From positions 558,001 through 622,000 of the forward strand of contig NZ_BNAY01000003.1 in assembly GCF_014654365.1 (NCBI RefSeq): DNA of 64,000 nucleotides, read 5' to 3'. The DNA is from Amycolatopsis oliviviridis (GTDB taxonomy: Bacteria > Actinomycetota > Actinomycetes > Mycobacteriales > Pseudonocardiaceae). The notes beneath the pieces were generated by a model, which saw nothing but the letters and a program-made list of their open reading frames with translations, made no database searches and was not told where the DNA came from. The position numbers and the translations under genes are program-made. This document shows positions 28,383 through 37,160 of the stretch, piece by piece (positions within the stretch are counted from its first letter, which is position 1; each line of letters starts with the position of its first letter).

Positions 28383-29393
28383 TTGGCTGGCAAGGACTGG
28401 CGCAGGCTGGACGAATCCGACGTGCGGATCCGTCCCGGCAAGGGCACCAGGCCGCGCAGCAAACGCCGTCCCGAGCACGCCGACGCCTCCACCGCGATGG
28501 TCATCGGCAAGGACCGCGGACGCTGGACCTGCGCGATCGACTCGGATCCGGATCGGATCGTCACCGCGATGCGGGCCCGCGAGATGGGGCGGGTCTCGGT
28601 GGTCGTCGGCGACACCGTCGGCATCGTCGGCGACGTCAGCGGCAAGCCGGACACCCTCGCCCGGATCATCCGGGTGGACGAACGCTCCAGTGTGCTCCGC
28701 CGGACCGCGGACGACACCGACCCCTTCGAACGGGTGGTCGTCGCCAACGCCGAGCAGTTGCTGATCGTGACCGCGCTGGCCGATCCCCCGCCGCGCACCG
28801 GGTTCATCGACCGCTGTCTCGTCGCCTGCTACGCGGGCGGCCTCGAACCGGTCCTGTGCCTGACGAAGGCCGACCTCGCGAGCCCGGACGAACTCCTCGC
28901 CGGCTACGCGGGTCTCGACATCCCGGCCGTGGTCACCCGCCACGACGAGCATCCGGAGGAGCTGACCGGGCGACTCAAGGGCCGGGTCACCGCGCTGGTC
29001 GGGCATTCCGGGGTCGGGAAGTCCACTTTGGTCAACCGGCTGGTGCCGGACGCCGGCCTGGCGACCGGCGTGGTCAGCGCGGTCGGCAAAGGCAGGCACA
29101 CGTCGGTCGCGGCGGTCGCGCTCCCCCTGCCCGGCGGCGGCTGGGTGGTCGACACCCCGGGCGTCCGTTCCTTCGGGCTGGCGCATGTGACCGCCGACGA
29201 CATCGTGCTCGCGTTCGAGGAGTTCGCCGAGGCCGCCGAGGAATGTCCTTCCGGCTGCGGCCACCTCGGGCCGCCTTCGGATCCGGACTGCGCGCTCGAC
29301 GACGTGGTCACCGAGGGTGACGCGAGCCCGGAGCGGCTGGCCTCTTTGCGGCGACTTCTGGGGTCTCGGGCCGGACATGACGACGATCGGTAA
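28383..29393 (+). CDS. rsgA: ribosome small subunit-dependent GTPase A
   Basis: The 336-residue protein has the circularly permuted GTPase order of RsgA/YjeQ: the OB-fold (about 35-100), G4 TKAD near 162, G1 GHSGVGKST near 206, G3 DTPGVRSFG near 258, and a zinc domain ECPSGCGHLGPPSDPDC. It helps late 30S maturation, releasing at GTP hydrolysis. Start is TTG at 28383, just after AGGAGG. In M. tuberculosis aroA lies between the SRAP gene and this gene; only 100 bases separate them here. Confidence 0.94.
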   Translation: MAGKDWRRLDESDVRIRPGKGTRPRSKRRPEHADASTAMVIGKDRGRWTCAIDSDPDRIVTAMRAREMGRVSVVVGDTVGIVGDVSGKPDTLARIIRVDERSSVLRRTADDTDPFERVVVANAEQLLIVTALADPPPRTGFIDRCLVACYAGGLEPVLCLTKADLASPDELLAGYAGLDIPAVVTRHDEHPEELTGRLKGRVTALVGHSGVGKSTLVNRLVPDAGLATGVVSAVGKGRHTSVAAVALPLPGGGWVVDTPGVRSFGLAHVTADDIVLAFEEFAEAAEECPSGCGHLGPPSDPDCALDDVVTEGDASPERLASLRRLLGSRAGHDDDR

Positions 29394-29453
29394 CTAAATC
29401 GACCTTCGCGCGATAACCCGTTCGGATTAGATCAACTTCTCTGAGGGGTCCTG

Positions 29454-30347
29454 TTGAAGCGCGTAACCATGCTCGCCGCCGTCACGACGGCCGCCGTCCT
29501 GGCGCTGTCCGCCTGCGGTGGCGAGAAGCAGCCCGGCGCGGCTGCCCCCGCTCCTTCCGAAGCGAAGAGCTCACTTTCGTCGCCGCTCGGCGACGCGATC
29601 CAGCTCGCGGCGCTGACCCGCGAGAGCACCAAGAAGGCCAAGTCGTCGAAGGTGGCGATGGAGATCGTCGCGGGCGCCGAGAAGACCACGATCTCCGGCC
29701 AGGGCCTGTACGACGGCGAGAACAGCAAGCTCGCGATGGTCATGGAGAGCGACGGCAAGAAGCTCGACATGACGTTCGTCGACAACACGATGTACTTCAA
29801 GCTCGACGCGGACGACAAGGCCGAGCTGAAGACCGACAAGGCGTACGCGAAGATCTCGCCCGACGGCCAGGACCCGATCTCGCAGCTGATCGGCAAGATG
29901 ATGTCGAAGGCCATCAAGGAGGGCGACCCGGCCCGCGTCTTCGAAAAGATCTCGAAGGCGGGCAAGGTCTCGAAGTCGGACCAGGTCGAGCTGGACGGTG
30001 AGCGGACGAACCACTACGTGATCGACGTCGATCCCCGGAAGGCCATCGACCTCATCATGGGCGAGATCGGCATCCCGCTGCCCGCCGAGACCCGGAAGCA
30101 GCTCGACGCGAAGCTCGAGGGCAAGAACGCCTCCATCGTCACCGAGATGTGGCTCAACGCCGACCAGCTGCCGGTGCAGGTCATCACGGACCAGACCGCG
30201 TTCGTGAAGGCCATGGGCGCCCCCGGCGACGGTGTCGCCAAGACCACGGTCAAGTACACCGACTGGGGTGGCCCGCTGACCATCGCCGCCCCGCCCGCCG
30301 ACCAGGTCGGCGACGTGGTGGAGATCATGAAGAAGAGCGGCCGGTAG
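29454..30347 (+). CDS. LppX/LprG-like lipoprotein, paralogue 1
   Basis: The 297-residue precursor starts at TTG behind GAGGGG and has a lipobox LSAC with Cys21. The mature part resembles LolA/LppX_LprAFG-type lipid-binding lipoproteins: AALTRESTKKAKSSKVAMEI, a TTISGQGLYDGENSKLAMVME strand, VDNTMYFKL, and a C-terminal EMWLNADQLPVQV. The fold is probably an open beta-barrel that shelters a lipid or other hydrophobic ligand on the outer face of the membrane. It is the first of four tandem paralogues; the next gene begins at the base after its stop. Confidence 0.82.
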   Translation: MKRVTMLAAVTTAAVLALSACGGEKQPGAAAPAPSEAKSSLSSPLGDAIQLAALTRESTKKAKSSKVAMEIVAGAEKTTISGQGLYDGENSKLAMVMESDGKKLDMTFVDNTMYFKLDADDKAELKTDKAYAKISPDGQDPISQLIGKMMSKAIKEGDPARVFEKISKAGKVSKSDQVELDGERTNHYVIDVDPRKAIDLIMGEIGIPLPAETRKQLDAKLEGKNASIVTEMWLNADQLPVQVITDQTAFVKAMGAPGDGVAKTTVKYTDWGGPLTIAAPPADQVGDVVEIMKKSGR

Positions 30348-31220
30348 ATGCGCGCCTCGATCAAGCTCACCGCGGCCGCCGCGGCCCTGGCCCTGCTGGT
30401 CACGGGCTGCGGCACCCGCCCGAGCGAGCCAGGCGGGAACAAGGGCGGCGAGCTCGCGCTGGCCACCCCGTTCGCCGACGCGCTCGGCCTCGTCGAGGCC
30501 GCGAAGCAGGGGACGAGGAAGAGCAAGTCCTCCAAGGCGACCCTCGACGCCACACGCGGCGGCACCAGGGTCACGGGCACTTTGCTGACGTACTACGACG
30601 GCGCCGCCTCGAAGGTCGAGGCGAACCTGACCATCGGCGGGGAAGCCGGCATCCTGCGCCTGGTCGACCAGACCCTGTTCATCAAGCTGCCCGCGGCCGA
30701 GAAAGCCCAGCTCAAGACGGACAAGAACTGGGGGAAGATCGACCTGAACAGCGAGGATCCCCAGGCGAAGGCCATGGGGAAGGCCATGCTGAAGTCGTTC
30801 GAGATGGGTGACCCGGCGAAGCTGCTGGAGCTGGTCGAAAAGACCGGCCGCATCACCAGGTCGGAACAGACCCGGCTGGACGGCGTCCCGGCGAACCACT
30901 ACTTCGTCGAATTCGACGCCATGAAGCAGTTCAATCTGTTCTTCGGCGAGGATGTCCCCGCCGACCAGCGAGCGAAGATCGAGAAGCGGCTCGAAGGCAA
31001 GGATCTGCGGATCCCGGCCGAACTGTGGCTCAACGCCGAACAGCTTCCCCTGAAGGTGACCATGGACATGACCTCGTTCATGAAGTCCGTGGGAGGACGC
31101 GACACCGGCGAGGCCAAGTCGACGTACGTCTACAGCGACTGGGGTCTGCCGGTGGAGGTCACCCCGCCGCCCGCCGCCGAGGTGGGCGACTACGCCGAAA
31201 TGGTGAAGCAGGGAAACTAG
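30348..31220 (+). CDS. LppX/LprG-like lipoprotein, paralogue 2
   Basis: The 290-residue precursor has a lipobox VTGC (Cys21) and follows paralogue 1 with no gap. It shares the segments GTRKSKSSKATLDA, LLTYYDGAASKVEA, LVDQTLFIKLP and ELWLNAEQLPLKV with paralogue 1, and the motif LDGVPANHYFVEFD. It should lie at the outer membrane surface. A family A hairpin follows, so the first two genes form one transcription unit. Confidence 0.82.
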   Translation: MRASIKLTAAAAALALLVTGCGTRPSEPGGNKGGELALATPFADALGLVEAAKQGTRKSKSSKATLDATRGGTRVTGTLLTYYDGAASKVEANLTIGGEAGILRLVDQTLFIKLPAAEKAQLKTDKNWGKIDLNSEDPQAKAMGKAMLKSFEMGDPAKLLELVEKTGRITRSEQTRLDGVPANHYFVEFDAMKQFNLFFGEDVPADQRAKIEKRLEGKDLRIPAELWLNAEQLPLKVTMDMTSFMKSVGGRDTGEAKSTYVYSDWGLPVEVTPPPAAEVGDYAEMVKQGN

Positions 31221-31228
31221 GCCCTTTC

Positions 31229-31283
31229 GCGCGTGAAGGCCCCCTTCCCTGTGCTCAGCCGAGGGAAGGGGGCCTTCACGCGC
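31229..31283. repeat. long inverted repeat, family A (copy 3)
   Basis: Arms 31229-31250 and 31262-31283 are perfect over 22 bases with an 11-base loop; they carry GCGTGAAGGCCCCCTTCCCT. It separates lipoprotein paralogues 2 and 3 and likely ends the first pair's transcript. Confidence 0.85.
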
Positions 31284-31361
31284 TTCCGGACCATCGGACG
31301 GTGGAAATTCACGCGATAGGCGCTACGGTAGTGGTACAGACCATTCACCCGAGGGAGTCCT

Positions 31362-32045
31362 ATGCGTGCCACCGGATTCGCCGTCGTCTGTACCGCTCTC
31401 CTGCTGCTGGGAGGCTGTTCCGGCGAAGAGAAACCGGCGGCGCCACCGGCGGCCACCGACGCGGCGCAGCTGGCCTCGGCCGCCGGCGCGGGCACGCAGA
31501 AGGCCCGGTCGTCGAAGATCGCGCTGGAGACCACCTCCGAGGACGGCCGCAAGGTCGTGGTGACCAGCTCCGGGCTCTACGAGGGCGCGAACAGCAAGTT
31601 CTCCATGGTCGCCGAGGTCGCGGGCGAGAAACGGGACCTGATCTTCGCCGACGGCGTCCTCTACTACCACCTGTCCGACGCGCAGGTCCAGGAACTCAAG
31701 ACCGACAAGGAATGGGTCAAGATCACCGCCGGCGGCAAGGACGCGCTTTCCGCGGCCAACGGCGCGCTGATGACGGAAGTCGTCGAGACGATGGATCCGA
31801 CGCGCACGATCGAGCGGATCTCGAAGTCCGGCAAGGTCACCAAGTCCGAGCAGGCCGAGCTGAACGGGACGGCCGCCACGCACTACGTCCTCGACCTCGG
31901 CGGCGCCCCGGCCGAGGTGTGGCTGGACGGCGAACAGCGTCCGGTGCAGGTCAGCCTGGGCAAGGCCACGGTCAAGTACGACAGCTGGGCCTCGGACGTG
32001 GTGATCATCGCGCCGCCGCCCGAGGCCATCGGCGACAGCCGCTGA
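31362..32045 (+). CDS. LppX/LprG-like lipoprotein, paralogue 3 (short)
   Basis: The 227-residue precursor has a lipobox LGGC with Cys19 and SD GAGGGAG before its ATG. It keeps AGAGTQKARSSKIALET, SSGLYEGANSKFSMVAE, LIFADGVLYYHL, LNGTAATHYVLD and EVWLDGEQRPVQV, but lacks roughly 60 residues present in paralogues 1 and 2 between the HYVLD segment and EVWLDG. The shorter spacing may reflect a deletion of an internal helix-strand element. Confidence 0.8.
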   Translation: MRATGFAVVCTALLLLGGCSGEEKPAAPPAATDAAQLASAAGAGTQKARSSKIALETTSEDGRKVVVTSSGLYEGANSKFSMVAEVAGEKRDLIFADGVLYYHLSDAQVQELKTDKEWVKITAGGKDALSAANGALMTEVVETMDPTRTIERISKSGKVTKSEQAELNGTAATHYVLDLGGAPAEVWLDGEQRPVQVSLGKATVKYDSWASDVVIIAPPPEAIGDSR

Positions 32046-32117
32046 GCCGTTCCCCCGATCGGGGCGAGGTCCCCGGCTGTGTTTCGCTTGAGTGCCCGCC
32101 TTGGAAAGCAGGTCCTC

Positions 32118-32915
32118 ATGCGGAGAACGGCCCTGTCCGCCGTCGTGCTCGTACTCGGCGCGCTGCTCGGCGCGTGCGACGGTGAAACGGCCGTGTCGTT
32201 CGCCGACGCCCGCGCGCTCGCCGACGGGGCCGCGGCCGCCGCGGACGGCAAGGCCGCGAAGTTCGCCACCGAGGTCACGGCGGGCACGATGCGTTCGAAG
32301 AGCCAGGGGCAGGCCCAGGTCGCGCGGACGGGCACCGCGCTGGCCATGACCACGGACTTCCTCGGCGAGCCGCTCGAACTCCGGCTGGTCGACAAGGTCG
32401 TCTTCGCCAAGGTCCCCGAGAGCGCCCGCGAGGACGTTCCCGGCGGGAAACCGTGGGTCAAGGTCTCCCCCGACGGCGCCGACCCGTTCTCGCAGGTCGC
32501 CGGCGGCAGCATCGACCAGCTGGCGAAGCAGAACGATCCCGGCCGCGCGCTCGACCAGGTCCGGCGGGCCGGCACGCTCACCGAGTCCGGGCACGCCGAA
32601 CTCGACGGTGTGTCCACCGAGCACTACCGGCTGGACATCGACATGGCCGCGCTGGGCGGTGACCTGCCCGCCGGGTTGTCGGCGGAGGCCGTCGGGGAAC
32701 TGCACGGCAAGCTCGGGAAGATCCCGATGGAGGTCTGGCTCGACGACGCGCACCAGCCGCTGCGGATCGTGCTCGACCTCGCGCCCGTCCTCGCCGCTTC
32801 GGGTGTCCCGGACAGCGCGATGGCGCGGATCGTCACGAGCTACAGCGACTGGGGCACGCAGGCCGACATCCAGGCACCGCCGCCGGAAGAGATCGGGGAG
32901 ATCCCGGCGGGCTGA
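32118..32915 (+). CDS. LppX/LprG-like lipoprotein, paralogue 4
   Basis: The 265-residue precursor has a lipobox LGAC (Cys20). It is the most diverged copy but retains LVDKVVFAKVP, PWVKVSPDGADPFSQ, LDGVSTEHYRLDID, MEVWLDDAHQPLRIV and SYSDWGTQADIQAPPPEEIGE, the last of which is shared with the ends of paralogues 1 to 3 (DWG...PPxxxxGD). The ATG at 32118 is preferred over open frame upstream because it begins the signal sequence. Confidence 0.8.
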   Translation: MRRTALSAVVLVLGALLGACDGETAVSFADARALADGAAAAADGKAAKFATEVTAGTMRSKSQGQAQVARTGTALAMTTDFLGEPLELRLVDKVVFAKVPESAREDVPGGKPWVKVSPDGADPFSQVAGGSIDQLAKQNDPGRALDQVRRAGTLTESGHAELDGVSTEHYRLDIDMAALGGDLPAGLSAEAVGELHGKLGKIPMEVWLDDAHQPLRIVLDLAPVLAASGVPDSAMARIVTSYSDWGTQADIQAPPPEEIGEIPAG

Positions 32916-32977
32916 CCCTGTCACGTTCTCCGCGCCCGCCTCGTCCAGGTCGTGAAGGCGGACAGGAGGAGACGGAC

Positions 32978-33862
32978 ATGCGCGTGATGGTGATCGGGGC
33001 GACCGGGGTGCTGGGGCGCCCGCTGGTGCGGCGGCTGCTGGCCGAGGGCCACGAGGTGAGCGGGCTCGCCCGCGGTGAGGACCGGATCGCGGCCGTGCGC
33101 GCGACCGGCGCGAAACCGGTGACGGGTTCGCTGTTCGACGTCGATTCCCTGGCCGGGGCGCTGAACGGGCACGAGGCGGTGGTGAACGTCGCGACCCGGA
33201 TCCCGGACGCGCGCCACGCGATGACAGCGTCCGGCTGGGCGGAGAACGACCGGCTGCGGATCGACGGCAGCCGGACGCTCGCGACCGCCGCGCGCCGGGT
33301 CGGTGAGCTGGGAATCGTGGTACAGGAAGGGATTTCGTTCGTCTACGCCGACGGCGGCGACGAGGAACTGGACGAAGACGCGCCTCTCGCGGCGAGCGGC
33401 CACATCGCGTCTTCGACGGTGGCGCACGCGAACATCGCGGAGCTGGCGGACGAAGGACGTACCGCGATCCGGCTGCGGATCGGGCTGCTGGTCTCCGACG
33501 ACCCGATGACCACGATGATGCTGACGGCCGCGCGGCGCGGTTCGCCGCTGATCATCGGCCGCCGGACCGACTGGACCGCGGCGATCCACCCGGACGACGC
33601 GGCGGCGGGCGCGATCGCGGCGCTGCGGGCACCGAGCGGCGTCTACAACCTGGCCGCCGATCCGGTGCGGAAACAGGAACTCGGCGAGGCGATGGCGGCC
33701 GCGGCCGGTGTCCGGCGGCCGCGCGCGCTGCCGAAATGGCTGGCGAACCGGGTGGGGTCGATGTCGGTGCTGGCGCGTTCGCAGCGCGTCGTGTCGGCCC
33801 GGCTCACCGAGGCCACCGGCTGGCGGCCCGAACGCCCGGTCCCCGGCCCCTCCTGGTTCTAG
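32978..33862 (+). CDS. NAD(P)-dependent epimerase/dehydratase (atypical SDR)
   Basis: The 294-residue protein has the Rossmann motif MVIGATGVLGRPLVRRLL, and the extended/atypical SDR segments GSLFDVDSLAGAL, VVNVATRIPD and AIHPDDAAAGAIAAL, then YNLAADPV. A classical YxxxK is not obvious, which is common in atypical SDRs that bind NAD(P) for isomerase-like or regulatory tasks. It is 62 bases after the last lipoprotein gene. The ATG follows GGAGGAG. A family C hairpin begins at its stop codon. Confidence 0.85.
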   Translation: MRVMVIGATGVLGRPLVRRLLAEGHEVSGLARGEDRIAAVRATGAKPVTGSLFDVDSLAGALNGHEAVVNVATRIPDARHAMTASGWAENDRLRIDGSRTLATAARRVGELGIVVQEGISFVYADGGDEELDEDAPLAASGHIASSTVAHANIAELADEGRTAIRLRIGLLVSDDPMTTMMLTAARRGSPLIIGRRTDWTAAIHPDDAAAGAIAALRAPSGVYNLAADPVRKQELGEAMAAAAGVRRPRALPKWLANRVGSMSVLARSQRVVSARLTEATGWRPERPVPGPSWF

Positions 33863-33924
33863 CGTTTCGTCCTCTGAATGCGGTAGTTGCACGCGCAAGG
33901 ACCGCATTCAGAGGACGAAATGCG
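33862..33924. repeat. long inverted repeat, family C (copy 4)
   Basis: Arms 33865-33884 and 33901-33920 match perfectly over 20 bases around a partly paired interior; the element starts at the G of the SDR gene's TAG stop. It lies in the convergent gap before the DUF6912 gene. Confidence 0.85.
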
Positions 33925-33941
33925 AGTTAGAGAAGGGGGCG

Positions 33942-34433
33942 TCAGAGGAGTTCCAGCAGGAAGGGGAGCTCCTGCGGCGCGTACCAGGCGAGTTCGTGGT
34001 CCTCGGCGTCGCCGAGGGTGAACTCCGCGTCCGGGTCGCCGAGGTCGGCCTGGTCGATCACCGCGGCGGCGGCCTGGACCGACTCCGCGGCCTCGGCGGC
34101 GTCGACGTGGATCGCGGCGACGTCGGCGATCTTCACCGGCCCGGACAGCCGGACGACGGCGGCGTCGAGATCCGGGCGCAGGGTGACCTCGTCGATGTCG
34201 GCCGAGATCACCACCCGCCGCGGCTCGGGCTTCTCCTCGGCCGCGATCAGCCGGAGCGACGCCCTGGCGGCGTCGAGCAGCGCGGCGTACTCGAGTTCCT
34301 CGTCGGATCCGCTGGCGTAGGACTCCCGCAGCGCCGGGGTCAGCGCGAAGCCCGTGCCGCTGCGCGCCCGGAGCTCTCCGGCGGTTTCGAGCTCACGGAG
34401 CATCGCGATCGTCCCGGGTAGATAGACCCTCAC
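33942..34433 (-). CDS. DUF6912 family protein
   Basis: The 163-residue protein begins MRVYLPGTIAMLRELETAGELRARSGTGFALTPALRESYASG and is acidic, soluble and without cysteine clusters. I recognise it as the DUF6912 type that often accompanies WS/DGAT genes in actinobacteria. No function is known. GTG at 34431-34433 overlaps the TGA of the WS/DGAT gene by four bases, fixing the start. Names of the domain should be checked. Confidence 0.7.
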   Translation of the reverse strand: MRVYLPGTIAMLRELETAGELRARSGTGFALTPALRESYASGSDEELEYAALLDAARASLRLIAAEEKPEPRRVVISADIDEVTLRPDLDAAVVRLSGPVKIADVAAIHVDAAEAAESVQAAAAVIDQADLGDPDAEFTLGDAEDHELAWYAPQELPFLLELL

Positions 34434-35836
34434 CAGTGCGCACCCTTCAGCTCTTCCAACGATTCCTCGATCATCCCGGCGAGCAGGTCCACATCGGACA
34501 CGGCCTTGCGGTCGCCGTTCAGTCCGAAGTAGACACCGCCGTGATACGAGGTGACCCCGATCGCCAGCGCCTGATTGCGCACCAGCGGCATGACCGGGAA
34601 CATCTCCACCATCTTCGCCTGTCCCGCGTAGAGCGGCACCTGCGGGCCCGGTGAGTTCGTGATCAGCACGTTGAAGATGCGCCCCGACATCGACCCGGCC
34701 GCCCGCGCGCCCAGCGAATGCAGGGTCGCCGGGGCGAAACCGCCGACCGTCAGCAGCCCGCGCGCGGCGACCGATCGGCCCGAGTCGAGGTGGGCCGCCA
34801 TCGCGTGGCCGATGTGCTGCAGCCGCAGGACCGCGTTCGGTTCCCCGACCGGGAGGTCGACCAGGTAGGCGTCGACCTGGTTCCCGAGCAGTGCCGGCGT
34901 CGAGTACTCGGCCGTCTCGGCGTCGCGGACGGCCATCGGCACCAGCGCGCGCACGGTGGTGCCGGCGGTCAGGGCCGAACCGCGGGAGAGCAGCCATTCC
35001 CGCAGCGCGCCGGTGATCGCCGCCAGCACGACGTCGTTGACCGTGCCGCCGTGCTCGGCCCGGACCTTGCGGAAGTCCTCCAGCCGGGTACGGACCACGG
35101 CGAACATGCGGCCGCCGGAGGTGCGGACGTTGAGCGGCCCGGACGGCGCGGGTTTCACCATGGTCTTCAGCGCCGACGCGACGTCGCCGACCGTTTCGGT
35201 GACCTTGCCCGCCATCGCGGTGGCGTCGTGGGCGATGGAGCGGACGTTCTCCACCAGCTCGGTCGGGCGCTGCACGGTCTCGGCGACGGCGTCGAGCATC
35301 AGCTGGGTGCGGCTCGGTTCCCGGCGCGGATGCCAGTTGTCGTCGAACGGTTCCGGCTCCTGCGGGGCGGTTTCGAGGATCAGCTGCCCGAGCTCGATGG
35401 TGCCGACGCCGTCCACAACGGACTGGTGCGTCTTGGTGACCAGCGCGACCTTGTCCCCCGCGAGCCCTTCGACGAAGTACGCCTCCCAGAGCGGCCGTCC
35501 CGGGTCGAGCCGCCTCGACATCAGCCGCGCCACGAGATCGAACAGCTGGCCGTCGGAGCCCGGCTGCGGCAGCGCGGACCGGCGGACGTGGTAGTTGAGG
35601 TCGAAGTCGACGTCGTCGACCCACACCGGCCGGGCGAGGTGCCCCGGCACCTCCAGCACACGCTGCCGGTAGCGCGGCAGGAACGCCAGCCGCTGCCCGA
35701 TCAGGTCCAGCAGCTGCTCGTAGGTGAAGCCGTCGCGCGGCCGTTCGAAGATCGCCACGCCCCCGACGTGCATCGGGGTCGAGTGGTCTTCCACGTACAG
35801 GAACGAGGCGTCCAGCGCCGAGAGGCGGTCGGGCAT
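34430..35836 (-). CDS. wax ester synthase/diacylglycerol acyltransferase (WS/DGAT) family protein
   Basis: The 468-residue protein has the WS/DGAT N-terminus MPDRLSALDASFLYVEDHSTPMHVGGVAIFE, a DLNYHVRRSALPQPG segment, and C-terminal NVLITNSPGPQVPLYAGQAKM. The family's HHxxxDG catalytic motif reads HQSVVDG here, so the second, catalytic His is replaced by Gln. Family members form triacylglycerol or wax esters from acyl-CoA. This copy may be inactive or use another residue. It is the Rv3234c (tgs3) counterpart by position and is coupled to the DUF6912 gene. Confidence 0.88.
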   Translation of the reverse strand: MPDRLSALDASFLYVEDHSTPMHVGGVAIFERPRDGFTYEQLLDLIGQRLAFLPRYRQRVLEVPGHLARPVWVDDVDFDLNYHVRRSALPQPGSDGQLFDLVARLMSRRLDPGRPLWEAYFVEGLAGDKVALVTKTHQSVVDGVGTIELGQLILETAPQEPEPFDDNWHPRREPSRTQLMLDAVAETVQRPTELVENVRSIAHDATAMAGKVTETVGDVASALKTMVKPAPSGPLNVRTSGGRMFAVVRTRLEDFRKVRAEHGGTVNDVVLAAITGALREWLLSRGSALTAGTTVRALVPMAVRDAETAEYSTPALLGNQVDAYLVDLPVGEPNAVLRLQHIGHAMAAHLDSGRSVAARGLLTVGGFAPATLHSLGARAAGSMSGRIFNVLITNSPGPQVPLYAGQAKMVEMFPVMPLVRNQALAIGVTSYHGGVYFGLNGDRKAVSDVDLLAGMIEESLEELKGAHW

Positions 35837-35870
35837 GGGCCGATCCTTACATAGTGGGACACTCGCCGGT

Positions 35871-36647
35871 GTGGGTGATGAGTCGGTGATCTCGCCGAAG
35901 GACCGGTTCCTGACGGTGTACGGCCGGAAACCGGTGCTCGAAGCATTGGACGACGCGGCGCTCGAGGTGGACAAGGTGATTCTCGCCGAGACCGTGCGCG
36001 GGCCGAACGCCGCCGAGATCCAGCGCGCCGCCAAGGCCGCCGGGGTGCCGGTGCAGCGGGCGAGCGCGCATCGCGTCAAGGTGCTGGCCGGCAACGGCAA
36101 GCAGGACCAGGGGGTGCTGGCCGACGTCGTCGCCCCGCGGATGCGGTCGCTTCAGGCAGCCCTGTCCGGCGGCAGGCCGCCCTCGCGGGTGCTGCTGCTC
36201 GACGGCATCACCACCCCGGCGAACGTCGGGATGATCCTGCGCACGGCGACCGCCGCCGGGCTGGACGGCGTCGTGGTGCCGCGGCGCGGGGTCGCCGCCC
36301 TCGACCCGATGGTGGTCAAGGCCTCGGCCGGGGTCGCGTTCCGCGCGCCCGTGCTGCGGTGCGGCAGCGCGCGCGAGGCCGCCGAAATGCTCACCGAAGC
36401 CGGGTACGGCCTCTACGCGCTGGGCGCTTCGGCCCGCAGTTCGGTGTTCGACGTCGAGCTGCCGCAGCGCGCGGCCTTCGTACTGGGCGGGGAGACGAAC
36501 GGCGTCGGCGCCGAGGTCGGCGAGCTGGTGACGGAGTGGGTGTCGATCCCGATGCCGGGCGAGGTCGAGTCGCTCAACGTGTCCGCGGCCGCCGCCGTGC
36601 TCTCGTTCGAGCTGGTCCGCCGCGCTGCGTCCCCCGGGAACCCCTAG
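35871..36647 (+). CDS. TrmH/SpoU family RNA 2'-O-methyltransferase
   Basis: The 258-residue protein has an N-terminal substrate-binding region (LTVYGRKPVLEAL, then VPVQRASAHRVKVLAG) and the SpoU knot: RVLLLDGITTPANVGMILRTATAAGLDGVVVP, FVLGGETNGV and IPMPGEVESLNVSAAAAVLSFELVRR. The enzyme methylates ribose 2'-O in 23S rRNA or tRNA with SAM and is a knotted dimer. GTG 35871 is used; another GTG five codons on is possible. Its stop shares CTAG with the convergent HAD gene. Confidence 0.9.
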   Translation: MGDESVISPKDRFLTVYGRKPVLEALDDAALEVDKVILAETVRGPNAAEIQRAAKAAGVPVQRASAHRVKVLAGNGKQDQGVLADVVAPRMRSLQAALSGGRPPSRVLLLDGITTPANVGMILRTATAAGLDGVVVPRRGVAALDPMVVKASAGVAFRAPVLRCGSAREAAEMLTEAGYGLYALGASARSSVFDVELPQRAAFVLGGETNGVGAEVGELVTEWVSIPMPGEVESLNVSAAAAVLSFELVRRAASPGNP

Positions 36648-37033
36648 GACTCCGGGAACAAGGCGCTGAGCTCGGTCAGCGTCTCCTCGACCGACGTGTG
36701 GTGCACGCCCGCCATCCCGGCCGCCACCGCGGCGCGGACGTTATGTGCGGCGTCGTCGACGAACACGCACCGGGCGGCGGGCAGGTCCAGCAGCCCCGCG
36801 GTGAGCAGGTAGACCTCGCGCTCGGGTTTGGCCACGCCGACCTCGCCGGAGAAGACGAGCGCGTCGAAGAACGGGTCCAACGACCGCTTGGCCTCGTCCG
36901 ACGCGCCGGGTGCGTTCGAGAGCAAGGCCGTTTTGATGCCGCGTGCCCTGGCGGCGTGGAGGAAGGCGTACAGCTCGTCCGCGCCGTCGTCCGTGAGCAC
37001 TCCGACGTAGTCGATGACCAGCCCTTTCAGCAC
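36644..37033 (-). CDS. short HAD-superfamily hydrolase
   Basis: The 129-residue protein is a small HAD-IA protein: motif I is VIDYVGVLTDD with the nucleophile Asp8, motif II LLSNAPG, motif III GVAKPEREVYL with the Lys, and motif IV CVFVDDAAHN. The second acid of the usual DxD is absent (Val), as in DxG-type variants, so phosphatase activity is uncertain. The cap domain is almost wholly missing; length is about 60 percent of typical family members. GTG start; a second GTG five codons upstream is possible. Confidence 0.82.
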   Translation of the reverse strand: MLKGLVIDYVGVLTDDGADELYAFLHAARARGIKTALLSNAPGASDEAKRSLDPFFDALVFSGEVGVAKPEREVYLLTAGLLDLPAARCVFVDDAAHNVRAAVAAGMAGVHHTSVEETLTELSALFPES

Positions 37034-37160
37034 GGGCCCACCGTACACAAGCGATCACCGCCCGATTCATCCTCTCGGGCGGTTCGTGTCGCGGCTCCGC
37101 CCCGCTCCGGCCCCTTAGTTGCTGGGCGTGGCCGAGGGGGCCGCGGAGGGGGATTGCCTG

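Noticed and set aside
33942..35624. 560-codon minus frame joining DUF6912 with sequence inside the WS/DGAT gene
   Set aside because: Only the last 163 residues have conserved protein character, and GTG 34433 gives the coupled start; the upstream part is an alternate frame of WS/DGAT.
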